Shown: positions 16,596 to 25,224 of the stretch, piece after piece
How the letters are laid out: every line of letters starts with the position of its first letter
Position numbering within the stretch: position 1 is the stretch's first letter
Source of the DNA: a virus
IMG/VR virus record: IMGVR_UViG_3300029952_000098
Coordinates: 1-30,260 of that record
Length of the DNA stretch: 30,260 nt
Direction: 5' to 3' (one strand)
Notes under the pieces: generated by a model
Databases searched by the model: none
What the model saw: the letters and a program-made list of their open reading frames with translations, nothing else
Told to the model about the DNA's origin: nothing
Program-made: the position numbers and the translations under genes

Positions 16596-17714
16596 TTAAC
16601 CGTTGAGCCAAGTTGTCATCTTCACCAGCTCGCCCGGCGCACCGATTGAGGAGGCGACCCATTTGGTTTCAGTGCCGGCTGCGACAATAATCGTGGTCGA
16701 TGTTGCGGTCTGGCTGATCGATACTGCGTAAGTACCGGTGCCGCCGGTACCGGTGATAAAGCCGGTAATAGTTGTACCTGCAGTGACGCCCGAGCCGCTG
16801 ATTGTGTCACCGACCGCCAAGGCGCCCGAGCCGACTGCCGAGACGGTCAATACGCCGCCCGATGCGGTCAGCGTGCCGCTGGCGAACGTCTGCGATACAG
16901 ACACCGCATAGGTGCCAGTACCGCCTGCGCCCGTTCCATAGCCGGTAATCACTGTACCGGCAGCAGCGCCAGAAAGTGTCTGCCCAATGGCGAGGACGCC
17001 GCTTGTTACAGCCGATACCGTCAGGCCACCACCGGAAGCAGTGATGGTTTCCGAAGCGATGTTTTGCGACACGGATACCGAATAAGTGCCGACACCACCG
17101 GCGGTTCCTGTCAGTTGCGACAGAATGGTTGTCGCCGGATCAACGTTCGTGCCGGACAGCGCTTGGCCAGCCGCCAAGACCGTGCCAGCCGCAATAGCGG
17201 AGACGGTCAGGACTTGACCGGCAATAGAGCCAGTCACCGAGTTGAGCGCGATGGCACCGGTAACGACAGTCGCCGCAATCGAACCGGTTACGCCGGCCGC
17301 CGCCGGTGGCGTACCAGTCGGGCCGAACGAGACGGATCCGTTTGCGTTATTCGCGTAGACCTTGTTGCCGATCGCCGAGGTAGTTGAGCCTGAGTTCAGA
17401 ACCCAGAAGCCGCCGGCATTGAACAGTGTGCACGGAAAACCGGCTGGAATAACCAGCGAGGCTTCGGCCAGATATGCAGTAATCAGCGCTTGCTGATCAC
17501 GGAAAACAAAGCCAGCAGGAGCGCCAGCGCCAAAGCTATTGGCGATCTTGTTGGTGAGTGTGTCAGCCCATGCGAACGAGCCGATTGTCAGACCACTCGA
17601 ACCCGCTACAAAACCACCTTGACCAGCATCGACAACACTACGCGGATTGGCATCGCAAAAGTCACCAGCTACTGCTGGTGCCGCTTGCACATTTACTTGA
17701 CGGGGAAATCCCAT
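16596..17714 (-). CDS. Capsid decoration/cement-like protein with three tandem repeat domains
   Basis: A 372-residue protein. The N-terminal part ([57 protein letters not shown]) resembles structural cement proteins encoded beside DUF2184 capsid genes. Residues 160-229, 230-288 and 289-346 are three consecutive Gly/Thr-rich domains; the last two carry the core [10 protein letters not shown] short C-terminal tail ([20 protein letters not shown]) closes the fold. The C-terminal KWxA......GELxKM motif continues the N-terminal fold, so the three domains look like an insertion near its end and probably protrude from the capsid. The ATG at 17714 has AGGAG six bases upstream. The cement assignment is inferred from place and N-terminus; the repeats are directly visible. 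Confidence 0.75.
   Translation of the reverse strand: MGFPRQVNVQAAPAVAGDFCDANPRSVVDAGQGGFVAGSSGLTIGSFAWADTLTNKIANSFGAGAPAGFVFRDQQALITAYLAEASLVIPAGFPCTLFNAGGFWVLNSGSTTSAIGNKVYANNANGSVSFGPTGTPPAAAGVTGSIAATVVTGAIALNSVTGSIAGQVLTVSAIAAGTVLAAGQALSGTNVDPATTILSQLTGTAGGVGTYSVSVSQNIASETITASGGGLTVSAVTSGVLAIGQTLSGAAAGTVITGYGTGAGGTGTYAVSVSQTFASGTLTASGGVLTVSAVGSGALAVGDTISGSGVTAGTTITGFITGTGGTGTYAVSISQTATSTTIIVAAGTETKWVASSIGAPGELVKMTTWLNG
16677..17237 (-). repeat. Three tandem copies of the dispersed virion-surface domain in the decoration protein
   Basis: Copy A spans 17028-17237, copy B 16851-17027 and copy C 16677-16850. Shared landmarks are LTVSA, then GQ/GD-x-LSG or ISG, then a TG-rich stretch ending in GTYxVSxSQ. 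Copy A is more diverged ([17 protein letters not shown]); B and C are closest to each other. B lacks a few residues in the SGTGVTAG segment (SGAAAG). Tandem arrangement suggests local duplication after acquisition. Confidence 0.85.
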
Positions 17715-17748
17715 GATGAACTCCTATATTTTTGAGGGTGATGCTGGA

Positions 17749-19590
17749 TTAGTGGCCGACGCGGTGCGCGTTCGGGAAGGAATCCAGCATGCCGGCTGGC
17801 AGCGAACTGTCGGCAGCGATAACCGGCTTATGGCCCTCGCCCGGCTTTGGCTGCGCCATCAGTACGGCTTTGTAGGCGCTCGGATGCACGTCTTTGACGT
17901 CGACCTTCAGGGTTTCCAGGGCGGTCTTGAAGACGGCTTCAGCACTGTCCATGCCAATCAACTTGCCGACATACGGCTTGACGATCTCTTCGGCTTCCTG
18001 AATGCCGCGCAGGCGAGCAATCGTCTTGGCTTCGGTATCGCGAGCTGTCGCATCGCATGCCAGGCGGATGGCCGCATCCATGGCTGCCTTAGTCGGACCA
18101 TCATCTTTCTTGGCGGCTGGGATTGCATCTTTGTTGTCGTTGTTCTTCGGATCAGCATTAGCTGCACCTGGAGTGACAACAGGTTCGTCTGCGGCTGTTG
18201 CTGCAGAGGCCGGTGCGGCGCTCAGCATGCTTTGCACTTGCGCTAGATCCTCGTCGCTGATCTTGCCGCGCAACATGTTTAGCAAGCCTTCCATCTTCGG
18301 GTCTGGCTCATCCTGCGTAACGATGTCGTCGTCCGACTCTTGTCCATCCAGCTTATCCAGCAATTGAACGATGTCGGCGATGTCAGCATCGGCGGCCAGC
18401 AGCGGCTTAATGGCGGCAAGAATGCCCGGCTTTTTGACAAGCCAGTTGCTTTTCTTCACGCCTGCGAGAATTGGATTCAGATCGATCGCAGCATCCGATG
18501 CCAACAACATTTTTGGCTTCAGGACAGCCAGCAAGGCTCCTTTTGCCATGACTGCTTTTTTGCTAAGAGACTTGCTCACTGGGATTTCTCCATTAAGGTT
18601 GAGTGAAATATCGCCGACCATCACATCCGGCCCGGCGCGGCCTTTTTGTACAATTGCTACGTGGTTGAATTTGATGTCGCGCATCACGCCGTCATAGGCG
18701 ACACCATCGAACGTTCCCGGCGTCATGTCGGCTTTGTAGTAGTAGGCGCAAGAGATTTCTTGCTGCACACCGCTCTCGATGCCCTGGATTGCTTTCTTGG
18801 TCCAGACCACCAGCGATTGATCGAGGTACGGCGCATTGAATGCAGCATCGGAACCGGTGGCGCCAACAATGATGTCGGGCTTGTGGTCTGCGGCTGATAC
18901 CGGTACATGTTCGTCAAGCAGTGGAATGTTGTTCGCGGTCGGCGCAGCTTTCGCTAACTCCTCCGGATCGCGGTACAACATGTAGACCTTGGCCGGGTCC
19001 AGGCCAAGTGCTTCGTAATCGGGAATCTCATCGCCACGGTATGGGCAGACATTGGCCTTACTGATGTGCGTCAGGGCCACATGCATACGGCCGTCTTGAT
19101 CGATCGTGCGCACACTCGCGCGGTCGAAGGCCAACTGATCCATCGCCGGCGCGTCTTCCGCATGCTTCACACCGAGCGCAGCATTGACCACCTCGCGCAC
19201 ACCGGGGTGCAGCGGCTCAGGGGGTGATGATAATTTCGCCCACTTGAATTCGGTATGCTCTTTTGGGTCCAGTTTCGGCCTGAACTTGTGCCGGATGAAT
19301 TGGCGGTACGTAATGAAATCAACTTCCGACCCGCTATCATCCTTGCTGAACGTGTCGGCGATCTTGGACAGTTCGCCGTATGGATGAGCACCGATCTCTT
19401 CGGTGCATTCGCGCTTCGCGGTTTCTTCCGGCGTCTCGCCATCGTCCGCCTTCCCACCAGGAAGATCCCATTCATTCGGGTGATTGGCGCCCGGGGAGCG
19501 CAGCAGGAACAGAGCCTCATCCCCTGGCGTGATCAGCATGATCCCGGCGCCCTTGATCTTTCCATCCTTGGCAATAAGTATTTTTGGCAT
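17749..19590 (-). CDS. Nudix hydrolase fused to DUF2213 prohead protein with scaffold-like tail
   Basis: A 613-residue protein of three parts. Residues 1-140 are a Nudix hydrolase domain with an intact Nudix box at 46-68: G46, E52, R60, E61, E64, E65 and G67 fit G-x5-E-x7-R-E-x-x-E-E-x-G. Residues about 155-350 fit DUF2213 ([78 protein letters not shown]), a family encoded beside capsid genes and thought to act in prohead maturation. Residues about 360-613 are Ala/Lys/Asp-rich and helical, like a scaffold. The Nudix domain may act on nucleotides or ADP-ribose-like substrates; the substrate is unknown. The ATG at 19590 lacks a clear Shine-Dalgarno and lies 17 bp after a terminator-like hairpin. 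Confidence 0.85.
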   Translation of the reverse strand: MPKILIAKDGKIKGAGIMLITPGDEALFLLRSPGANHPNEWDLPGGKADDGETPEETAKRECTEEIGAHPYGELSKIADTFSKDDSGSEVDFITYRQFIRHKFRPKLDPKEHTEFKWAKLSSPPEPLHPGVREVVNAALGVKHAEDAPAMDQLAFDRASVRTIDQDGRMHVALTHISKANVCPYRGDEIPDYEALGLDPAKVYMLYRDPEELAKAAPTANNIPLLDEHVPVSAADHKPDIIVGATGSDAAFNAPYLDQSLVVWTKKAIQGIESGVQQEISCAYYYKADMTPGTFDGVAYDGVMRDIKFNHVAIVQKGRAGPDVMVGDISLNLNGEIPVSKSLSKKAVMAKGALLAVLKPKMLLASDAAIDLNPILAGVKKSNWLVKKPGILAAIKPLLAADADIADIVQLLDKLDGQESDDDIVTQDEPDPKMEGLLNMLRGKISDEDLAQVQSMLSAAPASAATAADEPVVTPGAANADPKNNDNKDAIPAAKKDDGPTKAAMDAAIRLACDATARDTEAKTIARLRGIQEAEEIVKPYVGKLIGMDSAEAVFKTALETLKVDVKDVHPSAYKAVLMAQPKPGEGHKPVIAADSSLPAGMLDSFPNAHRVGH

Positions 19591-19606
19591 TGGCTAAGCA
19601 ATAAAA

Positions 19607-19626
19607 AGCCTGCGCAATGGCAGGCT
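19607..19626 (-). terminator. Intrinsic terminator-like hairpin before the Nudix-DUF2213 gene
   Basis: On the minus strand AGCCTGC-loop-GCAGGCT is a perfect 7-bp stem with a 6-base loop followed by TTTTTATT. It lies between the plus-strand ORF start (19651) and the Nudix-DUF2213 ATG (19590), so readthrough from portal and head genes must pass it. Confidence 0.7.
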
Positions 19627-19650
19627 ATTAAAAAGTTGTAAAATCGTCGA

Positions 19651-19881
19651 ATGGACAGAATTCCAGGCCGAAACGAGGCGCTTTGCCGCGTCTACACGAT
19701 GCGCGCATTGCGTGATGAAGGTGCAAGCATTGAGCTCATCGCGAAGTTCTTTGGTCATCAGCCATACAACATCGAAATGCTGATCCGTTGGCATGAAACG
19801 CTATACCCTGTCATGCCAGAAAGAGATGAGGTCGGCGCGCCGAACTTGCTCAACCGCTTTCGACTGAACCACTCCCCTTAA
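19651..19881 (+). CDS. Small helix-turn-helix-like protein on the plus strand, moron candidate
   Basis: A 76-residue ORF running against the head genes. Its core (CRVYTMRALRDEGASIELIA, KFFGHQPYNIEMLIRWHETL) looks like a helix-turn-helix: a regular helical pair with a turn and a charged recognition helix. The start is ATG at 19651. No Shine-Dalgarno is present, but a -10-like TAAAAT (19639-19644) stands just before the ATG, so a leaderless message is possible; no convincing -35 is visible. It ends 1 bp from the stop of the convergent head gene and fills a gap that would otherwise be empty. It may be a small regulator expressed in the prophage. Whether it is translated is moderately certain. 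Confidence 0.5.
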   Translation: MDRIPGRNEALCRVYTMRALRDEGASIELIAKFFGHQPYNIEMLIRWHETLYPVMPERDEVGAPNLLNRFRLNHSP

Positions 19882-19882
19882 C

Positions 19883-20752
19883 TTAAAGTCCTGGAATCAC
19901 ACTCCGACTGATGCACCGGCACCCGATCTCCCGACCTGGCCATGTCCATTTTCCATCGAGATACATCCCCTCTTTAATTGTGTAGCGCTTACCGTTTGCA
20001 TCCAGATGCGACTGGCGCGGATGCTTGCCTGCGTGGCTATGCATCCATACTGCCTCGGTAATGCCAAGGCTCGCCTGCCGAACCCGCGTAATCGATGCCG
20101 TTGCCTTGTTGTTCTGGTCCCGTGCGATCAGCGCCGCGCGCCGCTTGGTTATGCCGTACCTCCCCTCAAGTTCTTTTGCCAGAGTCCCGAGGTCACGGCC
20201 ATCGGTCACGCTGCGCATCACCAAGCCCTGAACTTCCGTCAAATGCTGCGATGCAATCGACCGGATCAGCCCAACTTGCTCGCCTATCGTGGCCTGCATC
20301 ACATCATTAGCCGCCGCGGTCATTTTGAATTCAACCGAGAACCCGGCTTTCTTCAAAATGGCTTGCAACGAACCATCAGCCCGTTTTGTCGCGGCGGTAG
20401 CGAAATATTTAGCGAGCTCTGGCGCAGCACGATCAAATCTGCGCTGCCAGCGCCGCGAAAGCCTGCGCATAATCTCACGCATTGCCATCGCTGGACTCAT
20501 TTGAGGAATGGCTGGCGCTGCTGACGATGATTCAATCCTGCCTATGCCTGCCCGCCGACTGGCACCCTTGCCATCCTGAGCCATTTCCGGCTCATTGGCT
20601 CGGTATGATGCCTTCAGCCAATACACCAGGCTGGTTTGCATTTCGTCGATCAGCGCGTCAATCTTTTTCTGATACGCCATCTGTAGGCCGGCATTCGGAT
20701 GGACCGCTGCGAGGACGATTGGCTTTTTACTCGGCGCCAGCAGTTTCGGCAT
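19883..20752 (-). CDS. Minor head / head morphogenesis protein (Mu F-like, SPP1 gp7 family)
   Basis: A 289-residue protein. The middle (LRSIASQHLTEVQGLVMRSV by pattern: IRSIASQHLTEV, then GRDLGTLAKELEGRYGITKR, RAALIARDQNNKATASITRV) and the C-terminus (MHSHAGKHPRQSHLDANGKR, WTWPGREIGCRC) are the signature of the Mu F-like minor head family: helix-rich, with the final H..A...PR..H....G......W.....P....ICRC-like block. Such proteins sit inside the prohead at the portal. The ATG at 20752 overlaps the portal end by 26 bp. Its stop abuts the convergent plus-strand ORF. Confidence 0.85.
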   Translation of the reverse strand: MPKLLAPSKKPIVLAAVHPNAGLQMAYQKKIDALIDEMQTSLVYWLKASYRANEPEMAQDGKGASRRAGIGRIESSSAAPAIPQMSPAMAMREIMRRLSRRWQRRFDRAAPELAKYFATAATKRADGSLQAILKKAGFSVEFKMTAAANDVMQATIGEQVGLIRSIASQHLTEVQGLVMRSVTDGRDLGTLAKELEGRYGITKRRAALIARDQNNKATASITRVRQASLGITEAVWMHSHAGKHPRQSHLDANGKRYTIKEGMYLDGKWTWPGREIGCRCISRSVIPGL

Positions 20753-22322
20753 TCTTCGACTCCACTTGTTGCTGGTGTTCGTATAGATCTAGCCCATCTA
20801 AATCCGGGCCTGGGTCGCCGTTCTCCATCACCGGCTCCGGCAATGGTCGATCCAGATCGAGTGCCGCATACGGTGAATCCTCTTCGCTGGCTATGCGCGT
20901 GCGCACTTCCTCTGGAAACAACACGCCCGAGTCGATATGAATTTGATCTGTTTCGGCTTCGGTCTTGCGCACGCCCGCAATCTCAACTTCCGACATCGTG
21001 TACAGCGGCTCCCACATGAAGCCGATCTCGGGATCAATCTCTCCGAACAGCGAAAGCTGCGCGATATTCAGAATCTTGGAAATGACCGGCGTGTAAATCT
21101 CTTGACTCGATGCGCAGTTGTCTTTGAAGACGCGTATCTCGCCGTCGCTGGTAGCATTCAGTCCTGCCGGTGTAATGCCGGTTGTATAGACAAGCGGGAC
21201 GCCGGCCGGCGCGCATTGCTGCTCCTGCGACTGCGCAAGCAACTTATCGAGGCCGCCAAGTGGCACTGAAACGTTGCTAAACTCTTCCGTTTCCTTGTTG
21301 ATTGCGTTGACACCGTGGTTATCGCGGCCAAGATTGAAAATCTCCATGCGGCGAAAGAAGTTTTCGGCGCCACCGGCATTCATGATCTGCGACATGTCTG
21401 TCGACAATGTCCATACGGTGAACGCATGGATCAGATCAGACACGGACTGGCGAGTACGTAGCCAGTTATCCACGTACGGCTTCATCATCTGCGACAGCGA
21501 TAGGCCGGAGAATGCATATGCCGGCTTGAGAATATCCGGCACCTCACGGGTGATGATCGTCTGCAGTCGGCTCGAATGAATCTCGCGGCCCATCACGAAC
21601 CAACTGACGGGCTTATAAAACGTCGGGTCTAGAGGATCGTTTGCGTTGTACTGATTCGGGTAGCTCCAGATCGGCTCGACAACTACCAATCGTTTGAGTG
21701 TATTTAGACCGATTTTTGCTTTCGTTTCAGTCAATTCCGTTTTCAATTCATCGCGATCAAGATCTGAGCCAGTAGTACCAACATCGATGAAAATCTGTGA
21801 GCGACCAAAGAACCCATCCTGCTCGATTGCCTCGCGAATCTTCGACTGGACGTTAAGGCGCTTGAATTCGGCCTCCAGCCGCTTGATCTTGGCCGACTTG
21901 TCTTCTTCGCCAGTCGCCTGCAGCTTGATCCATTTGCGCGTCATTTCTCGCGCATATGTTTCGGCAGGCTTGCGGAATTCGGTAACCTGCGCCCACTCAG
22001 CCAGCACAGTAAAGCCGGGAAACGCATATCCTTGACCGAATGCGCTGTTGACGTTTTCCAGCAAGCCGAAGTTCTGATTTGCACTGATCTGCGAATCCAT
22101 AGCCAGCTTCTTACCTGCTGGCAGGACGCCGGCTATCGGTACATACGGTTTTAGAAAATCAAATTTCTGTTCCAGCGCCGCCTTCGCACTTGACCTCATG
22201 CGCATGCCAATCACAGCATCAGTCGATACAGTCATCCCAGTTGATTTCGGAATGGCGGATGCGATAGGCGCAGCCGTACGCGCAGCGGTCATCTGCTGCT
22301 TTTTCCGTTGTTTGCGATTCAT
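20727..22322 (-). CDS. Portal protein (DUF1073-type)
   Basis: A 531-residue protein with GYAFPGFTVLAEWAQVTEFR, YAREMTRKWIKLQATGEED, AIEQDGFFGRSQIFIDVGT, VVEPIWSYPNQYNANDPLD, YKPVSWFVMGREIHSSRLQT and SLFGEIDPEIGFMWEPLYTM. These match the DUF1073 (anti-CBASS Acb1-like N-terminal in newer naming) family of phage portal proteins. The portal forms the dodecameric DNA gateway. The ATG at 22322 follows the terminase stop directly (TAA-ATG). The last 50 residues are acidic and likely disordered. Length is usual for the family; no separate Acb1 nuclease domain is seen. Confidence 0.85.
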   Translation of the reverse strand: MNRKQRKKQQMTAARTAAPIASAIPKSTGMTVSTDAVIGMRMRSSAKAALEQKFDFLKPYVPIAGVLPAGKKLAMDSQISANQNFGLLENVNSAFGQGYAFPGFTVLAEWAQVTEFRKPAETYAREMTRKWIKLQATGEEDKSAKIKRLEAEFKRLNVQSKIREAIEQDGFFGRSQIFIDVGTTGSDLDRDELKTELTETKAKIGLNTLKRLVVVEPIWSYPNQYNANDPLDPTFYKPVSWFVMGREIHSSRLQTIITREVPDILKPAYAFSGLSLSQMMKPYVDNWLRTRQSVSDLIHAFTVWTLSTDMSQIMNAGGAENFFRRMEIFNLGRDNHGVNAINKETEEFSNVSVPLGGLDKLLAQSQEQQCAPAGVPLVYTTGITPAGLNATSDGEIRVFKDNCASSQEIYTPVISKILNIAQLSLFGEIDPEIGFMWEPLYTMSEVEIAGVRKTEAETDQIHIDSGVLFPEEVRTRIASEEDSPYAALDLDRPLPEPVMENGDPGPDLDGLDLYEHQQQVESKNAETAGAE

Positions 22323-23738
22323 TTATCGTGTGCTACCTAATCGGGAGAGTTGTTTAATGGCATCGGAACTGATCACCATCGGCTCTTGGCCGGGCGCGAA
22401 CGCCATGATGAAGGCGTCGGCCAGATTCGGCGAATCAACTTCGCGCTTAGCCAAATCCTTTTTGCTTTCGACCTTTACCTTGCCAGTCGCGTCAAAGTCG
22501 CGCTTCGGTGTGCACAATTCATCGATCAGTTGTTCAAGATACGGAATGTCAGCCGAAATGCTGATCAATTCGTCTTCACTGAACTCGGCACCGTTGTGCG
22601 CAGCGTTGTACGTATTCTTGAAACGGTCCGCCACCAGCCACCAGGCCTGCGCCTTAATATTGGCGAACATGTCCTTGTTTTTGGTCTGAGTGCTGGCGTA
22701 GATCGATTCTGGCTTAAACACCGCGGCACCGGCATTGAACTTGCAGTAACCGATTCTCTTGCCATCGCCGCGCGCGGCATTGATTTCTGCAAACTTTGCC
22801 CCAGCCGACGCGCCAACACCAATTGAGTCATACGTGATCGATGCGCCACGATCTGCGGCGCTGGCATATACCCGAGTGCAGGACTTCAATAACTCATCCT
22901 CCTGCCCCTTCCACATGTCACCCCACAGCGCTGCAAATCCATGCGCATAGATTTCCGCGCACAGATCCTTGCCGCTATCCGCAACGTCGAAGCCAACTCG
23001 TTTGCGGCCGGTAGGTTCGATGCCTCGCTTCTGATGGAAGTCGATCGCAGCCATAACCCACGACCGCTTGATAACGACGTTTTCATCATCATCCTTCGGC
23101 ACACCCAGATAGATGTGCTCATACTCCTCGAAATCCTCCGCTTTGGCCGCCTCGATGACACCCCTCATCGTCTGGCTCAAGAACGGGTTTTCGTCGTAGT
23201 TGATCTTGCGCACTACGGTACTGCGGGGCGGATTCGTAACGAATCGCTTGTACGTAAAGTCCGTAGACAAGCGCGGATTGAAGATTATCCAAACTTGCGA
23301 TCCTTGCTTACGAATCGTCGCTTCCAGAATCTTCCACTGCGCGGCTGTGAGGTTGTGACCTTCCTCGATCCAGAGGATGTCGATCGCCTCAAGAGACTTG
23401 ATTTCGTCAATCGATCGCCACAGCCCGTAGAACAAGAACTCACTTCCAGTCTTCCGGGAGATGATCTTGTTATCCAGGATGCGAAACGTCGACGTCAGGC
23501 CGAATCGATCAATCTGGTGCTTGAGCAACGTGTAGACCGACTCCTCGATCTTGTTCTGGAACTGCCGGACGCACAGAACGCGCAACTTGTAATTGCTGGC
23601 AAGAAACGTAGCGAACCCTGCAGCGTCCCATGACTTCGATGAGGCCCGGCCACCATACAGAACTCTGTTACGCGCCTTCGCTGCCCAGAAGCTTTTAAGT
23701 GCAGGATTAAGTGTCGCCTTCGTCTTCGTCGTCGCCAT
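22323..23738 (-). CDS. Terminase large subunit
   Basis: A 471-residue DNA-packaging motor. The ATPase half has a Walker A-like GGRASSKS (residues 29-36) and a Walker B AIDILWIEEGHN (about 118-129), with a coupling-type stretch FNPRLSTDF near 153-161. The nuclease half starts about 245 with GFDVADSGKD (D251), then YDSIGVGAS (D304) and, near the end, NLADAFIMAF, providing the usual acidic triad. The layout fits the PBSX-type (Terminase_3/3C) family, often associated with headful packaging, though that cannot be decided here. The start at 23738 overlaps the small subunit by 32 bp. All expected catalytic acids are present. Confidence 0.9.
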   Translation of the reverse strand: MATTKTKATLNPALKSFWAAKARNRVLYGGRASSKSWDAAGFATFLASNYKLRVLCVRQFQNKIEESVYTLLKHQIDRFGLTSTFRILDNKIISRKTGSEFLFYGLWRSIDEIKSLEAIDILWIEEGHNLTAAQWKILEATIRKQGSQVWIIFNPRLSTDFTYKRFVTNPPRSTVVRKINYDENPFLSQTMRGVIEAAKAEDFEEYEHIYLGVPKDDDENVVIKRSWVMAAIDFHQKRGIEPTGRKRVGFDVADSGKDLCAEIYAHGFAALWGDMWKGQEDELLKSCTRVYASAADRGASITYDSIGVGASAGAKFAEINAARGDGKRIGYCKFNAGAAVFKPESIYASTQTKNKDMFANIKAQAWWLVADRFKNTYNAAHNGAEFSEDELISISADIPYLEQLIDELCTPKRDFDATGKVKVESKKDLAKREVDSPNLADAFIMAFAPGQEPMVISSDAIKQLSRLGSTR

Positions 23739-24261
23739 AGAAATGCGTCAGCCCCGAAGGAACCTCGCTTGCCCCGCCCTTGTTTAAGTCGTCCACCGCT
23801 TCCTTATTGGCCTTCACCAAGTTGATCGGTATCTCGCTCGACTCGTTAGCCATCCTCGTCAGCACGGCGATACTCTTCAGGGCTTGCATGCCATCCTCAT
23901 CCAGCGGCATCGCATCATCAATCTCGGCGACCTTGCTGTTTGCGATGCCAGAAAGCCTGTGTGCAGTCGCCGCTCCATATCTTGCAGCCCCGGCCAGATG
24001 CATTGATATGTCCTTCAGGTCGTCCGCAAGTGAACGCGCCGCGATTTGTTCCGAAACGTTTAATAACGACATCGCGGATTCGGCCGCAACTAGTTGACTG
24101 GCAACGGTTTTGACCGTTTCGATACGTTTAGAAAAGCGTACCGAAATAGATGCCTTACTGATCTTGTACTCACGGGCAAGCGCTGCTGCCGATTCGCCGT
24201 TCAGCAATCTTTTTCCGATTGCCTCCCATTGAGCATCGGTCAGTTTTGAAGGTCGCGCCAT
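23707..24261 (-). CDS. Terminase small subunit
   Basis: A 184-residue protein beginning MARPSKLTDAQWEAIGKRLL with a helix-turn-helix (NGESAAALAREYKISKASIS) that would bind the packaging site. The rest is helical, with an acidic C-terminus (GDDEDEGDT). Small subunits of this form precede the large subunit in many phages. ATG at 24261 is preferred, with GGA about seven bases upstream; a TTG at 24273 would add four residues. The DnaA-box cluster stands about 135 bp upstream. The family assignment rests on the HTH and position. Confidence 0.8.
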   Translation of the reverse strand: MARPSKLTDAQWEAIGKRLLNGESAAALAREYKISKASISVRFSKRIETVKTVASQLVAAESAMSLLNVSEQIAARSLADDLKDISMHLAGAARYGAATAHRLSGIANSKVAEIDDAMPLDEDGMQALKSIAVLTRMANESSEIPINLVKANKEAVDDLNKGGASEVPSGLTHFYGDDEDEGDT

Positions 24262-24395
24262 ACTGCCATCCAATAGTTAAATGTTGAAGCGCCCCGCGCT
24301 GCCAGGATCGGCATTGCGCCGAGAGAAGGAAGCAGCTTCCATGTCGTGCGCCCCTGCCGGGCTTATTCCCGAGTCGCCGGCCTGCGGGTGAAATC

Positions 24396-24430
24396 TTATC
24401 CACAGATTCTGTGCATAGCCTTGTGAATAA
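24396..24430. promoter_or_regulatory. Cluster of DnaA-box sequences upstream of the terminase genes
   Basis: TTATCCACA (24396-24404, plus strand) and TGTGAATAA (24422-24430, i.e. TTATTCACA on the minus strand) both fit the DnaA-box consensus TTATNCACA exactly and face each other. Between them TGTGCATAG (24410-24418) is a third box with two mismatches, forming an imperfect palindrome with the first. The 247-bp stretch 24262-24508 holds no convincing gene, so the cluster could belong to an origin, a packaging-site region or a regulated promoter. Role not determined. Confidence 0.55.
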
Positions 24431-24508
24431 CCGGGCATTACGTTTGCCAACCGGCCCGCCCCTGGCGGTTTCCAGTCAAGGTATTGCATCGGAGGGCAAC
24501 CGTAATCT

Positions 24509-25024
24509 TTAGTGCGCGAGGAGGCTGGGCTGTAACTGCCCTTCGAGCAATCCGCGCTCTTCGCGCAGGCTCGGCAATTCCTTCTTGCGCTTGAGCATCA
24601 GATGCGAGCCGAACGAGGCGCGAACCTGCGAACTCACCTCTTTCGAGATCAACGCCTGCATTTGCGCCCATAGATCAGCGCTTTGGTTGCGCAGTTGACC
24701 GGCCATGTCATTGAAGGCGGCGATATACGCCTCCTTGAGCTCGGCTGCTTTGGTGCCAGTGAAGCCCATTGCGGCGAACATGAATCCGTCTTTCGTCATC
24801 GTGTAGGCCGGCTCTTGGCGCGTTGCACCCTTGGGTCCGCGCACATCGATCATCGTCAACGCAAAATTGCGCTCACGAAAACCGGTGCTGCATTCCATGT
24901 TTTTGACGGCGCGGAGGATGTCCGAGTGCCGCTTTCCGAAGTGCTTGGCTACCTTGCGCGAGTATGTGATCAGCTCATCGCCGGCCAGTGCTACCAGGTC
25001 GCTCATGCTTATCAGATCATTCAT
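24509..25024 (-). CDS. rha: Rha family phage regulatory protein
   Basis: A 171-residue protein beginning MNDLISMSDLVALAGDELIT, with SRKVAKHFGKRHSDILRAVK, GFRERNFALTMIDVRGPKGA and YTMTKDGFMFAAMGFTGTKA, the standard signature of Rha (N-terminal pRha) proteins of lambdoid and other phages. Rha affects lysogeny/lytic growth and interferes with growth in some hosts; family knowledge only. Beyond residue about 110 the C-terminus (LMLKRKKELPSLREERGLLE) is charged. The ATG at 25024 has a GGGG-rich weak ribosome binding site. A minus-strand terminator-like hairpin stands about 95 bp upstream, so it needs its own promoter or antitermination. Confidence 0.85.
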   Translation of the reverse strand: MNDLISMSDLVALAGDELITYSRKVAKHFGKRHSDILRAVKNMECSTGFRERNFALTMIDVRGPKGATRQEPAYTMTKDGFMFAAMGFTGTKAAELKEAYIAAFNDMAGQLRNQSADLWAQMQALISKEVSSQVRASFGSHLMLKRKKELPSLREERGLLEGQLQPSLLAH

Positions 25025-25119
25025 TTACTGCCCCTGTACGCCTGGAATGAATGACTGCGGCAACGCGCCCAGGACGCGCGATTGTCGGCCGGCCAGCCTA
25101 TCCGCGGCACAAACGAAAA

Positions 25120-25145
25120 AGGGCGGCACCCGAAGGAACCGCCCT
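25120..25145 (-). terminator. Intrinsic terminator-like hairpin between hicAB and rha
   Basis: On the minus strand AGGGCGG-loop-CCGCCCT (7-bp stem, 12-base loop) is followed by TTTTC (A tract 25116-25120 on the plus strand). It would stop minus-strand transcripts that had passed antisense through hicAB, before rha. Confidence 0.7.
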
Positions 25146-25224
25146 GCACATGTAAAAAATCCCACTATCGGAATTCCGACCATGGGCAAGTCAGCCTTGC
25201 GACTGAGGAGGAGACTCTTTAAAT

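Noticed and set aside
24277-24489. A 70-residue minus-strand ORF between rha and the terminase genes
   Set aside because: No Shine-Dalgarno before its ATG, composition unlike a protein, and it runs straight through the DnaA-box cluster.
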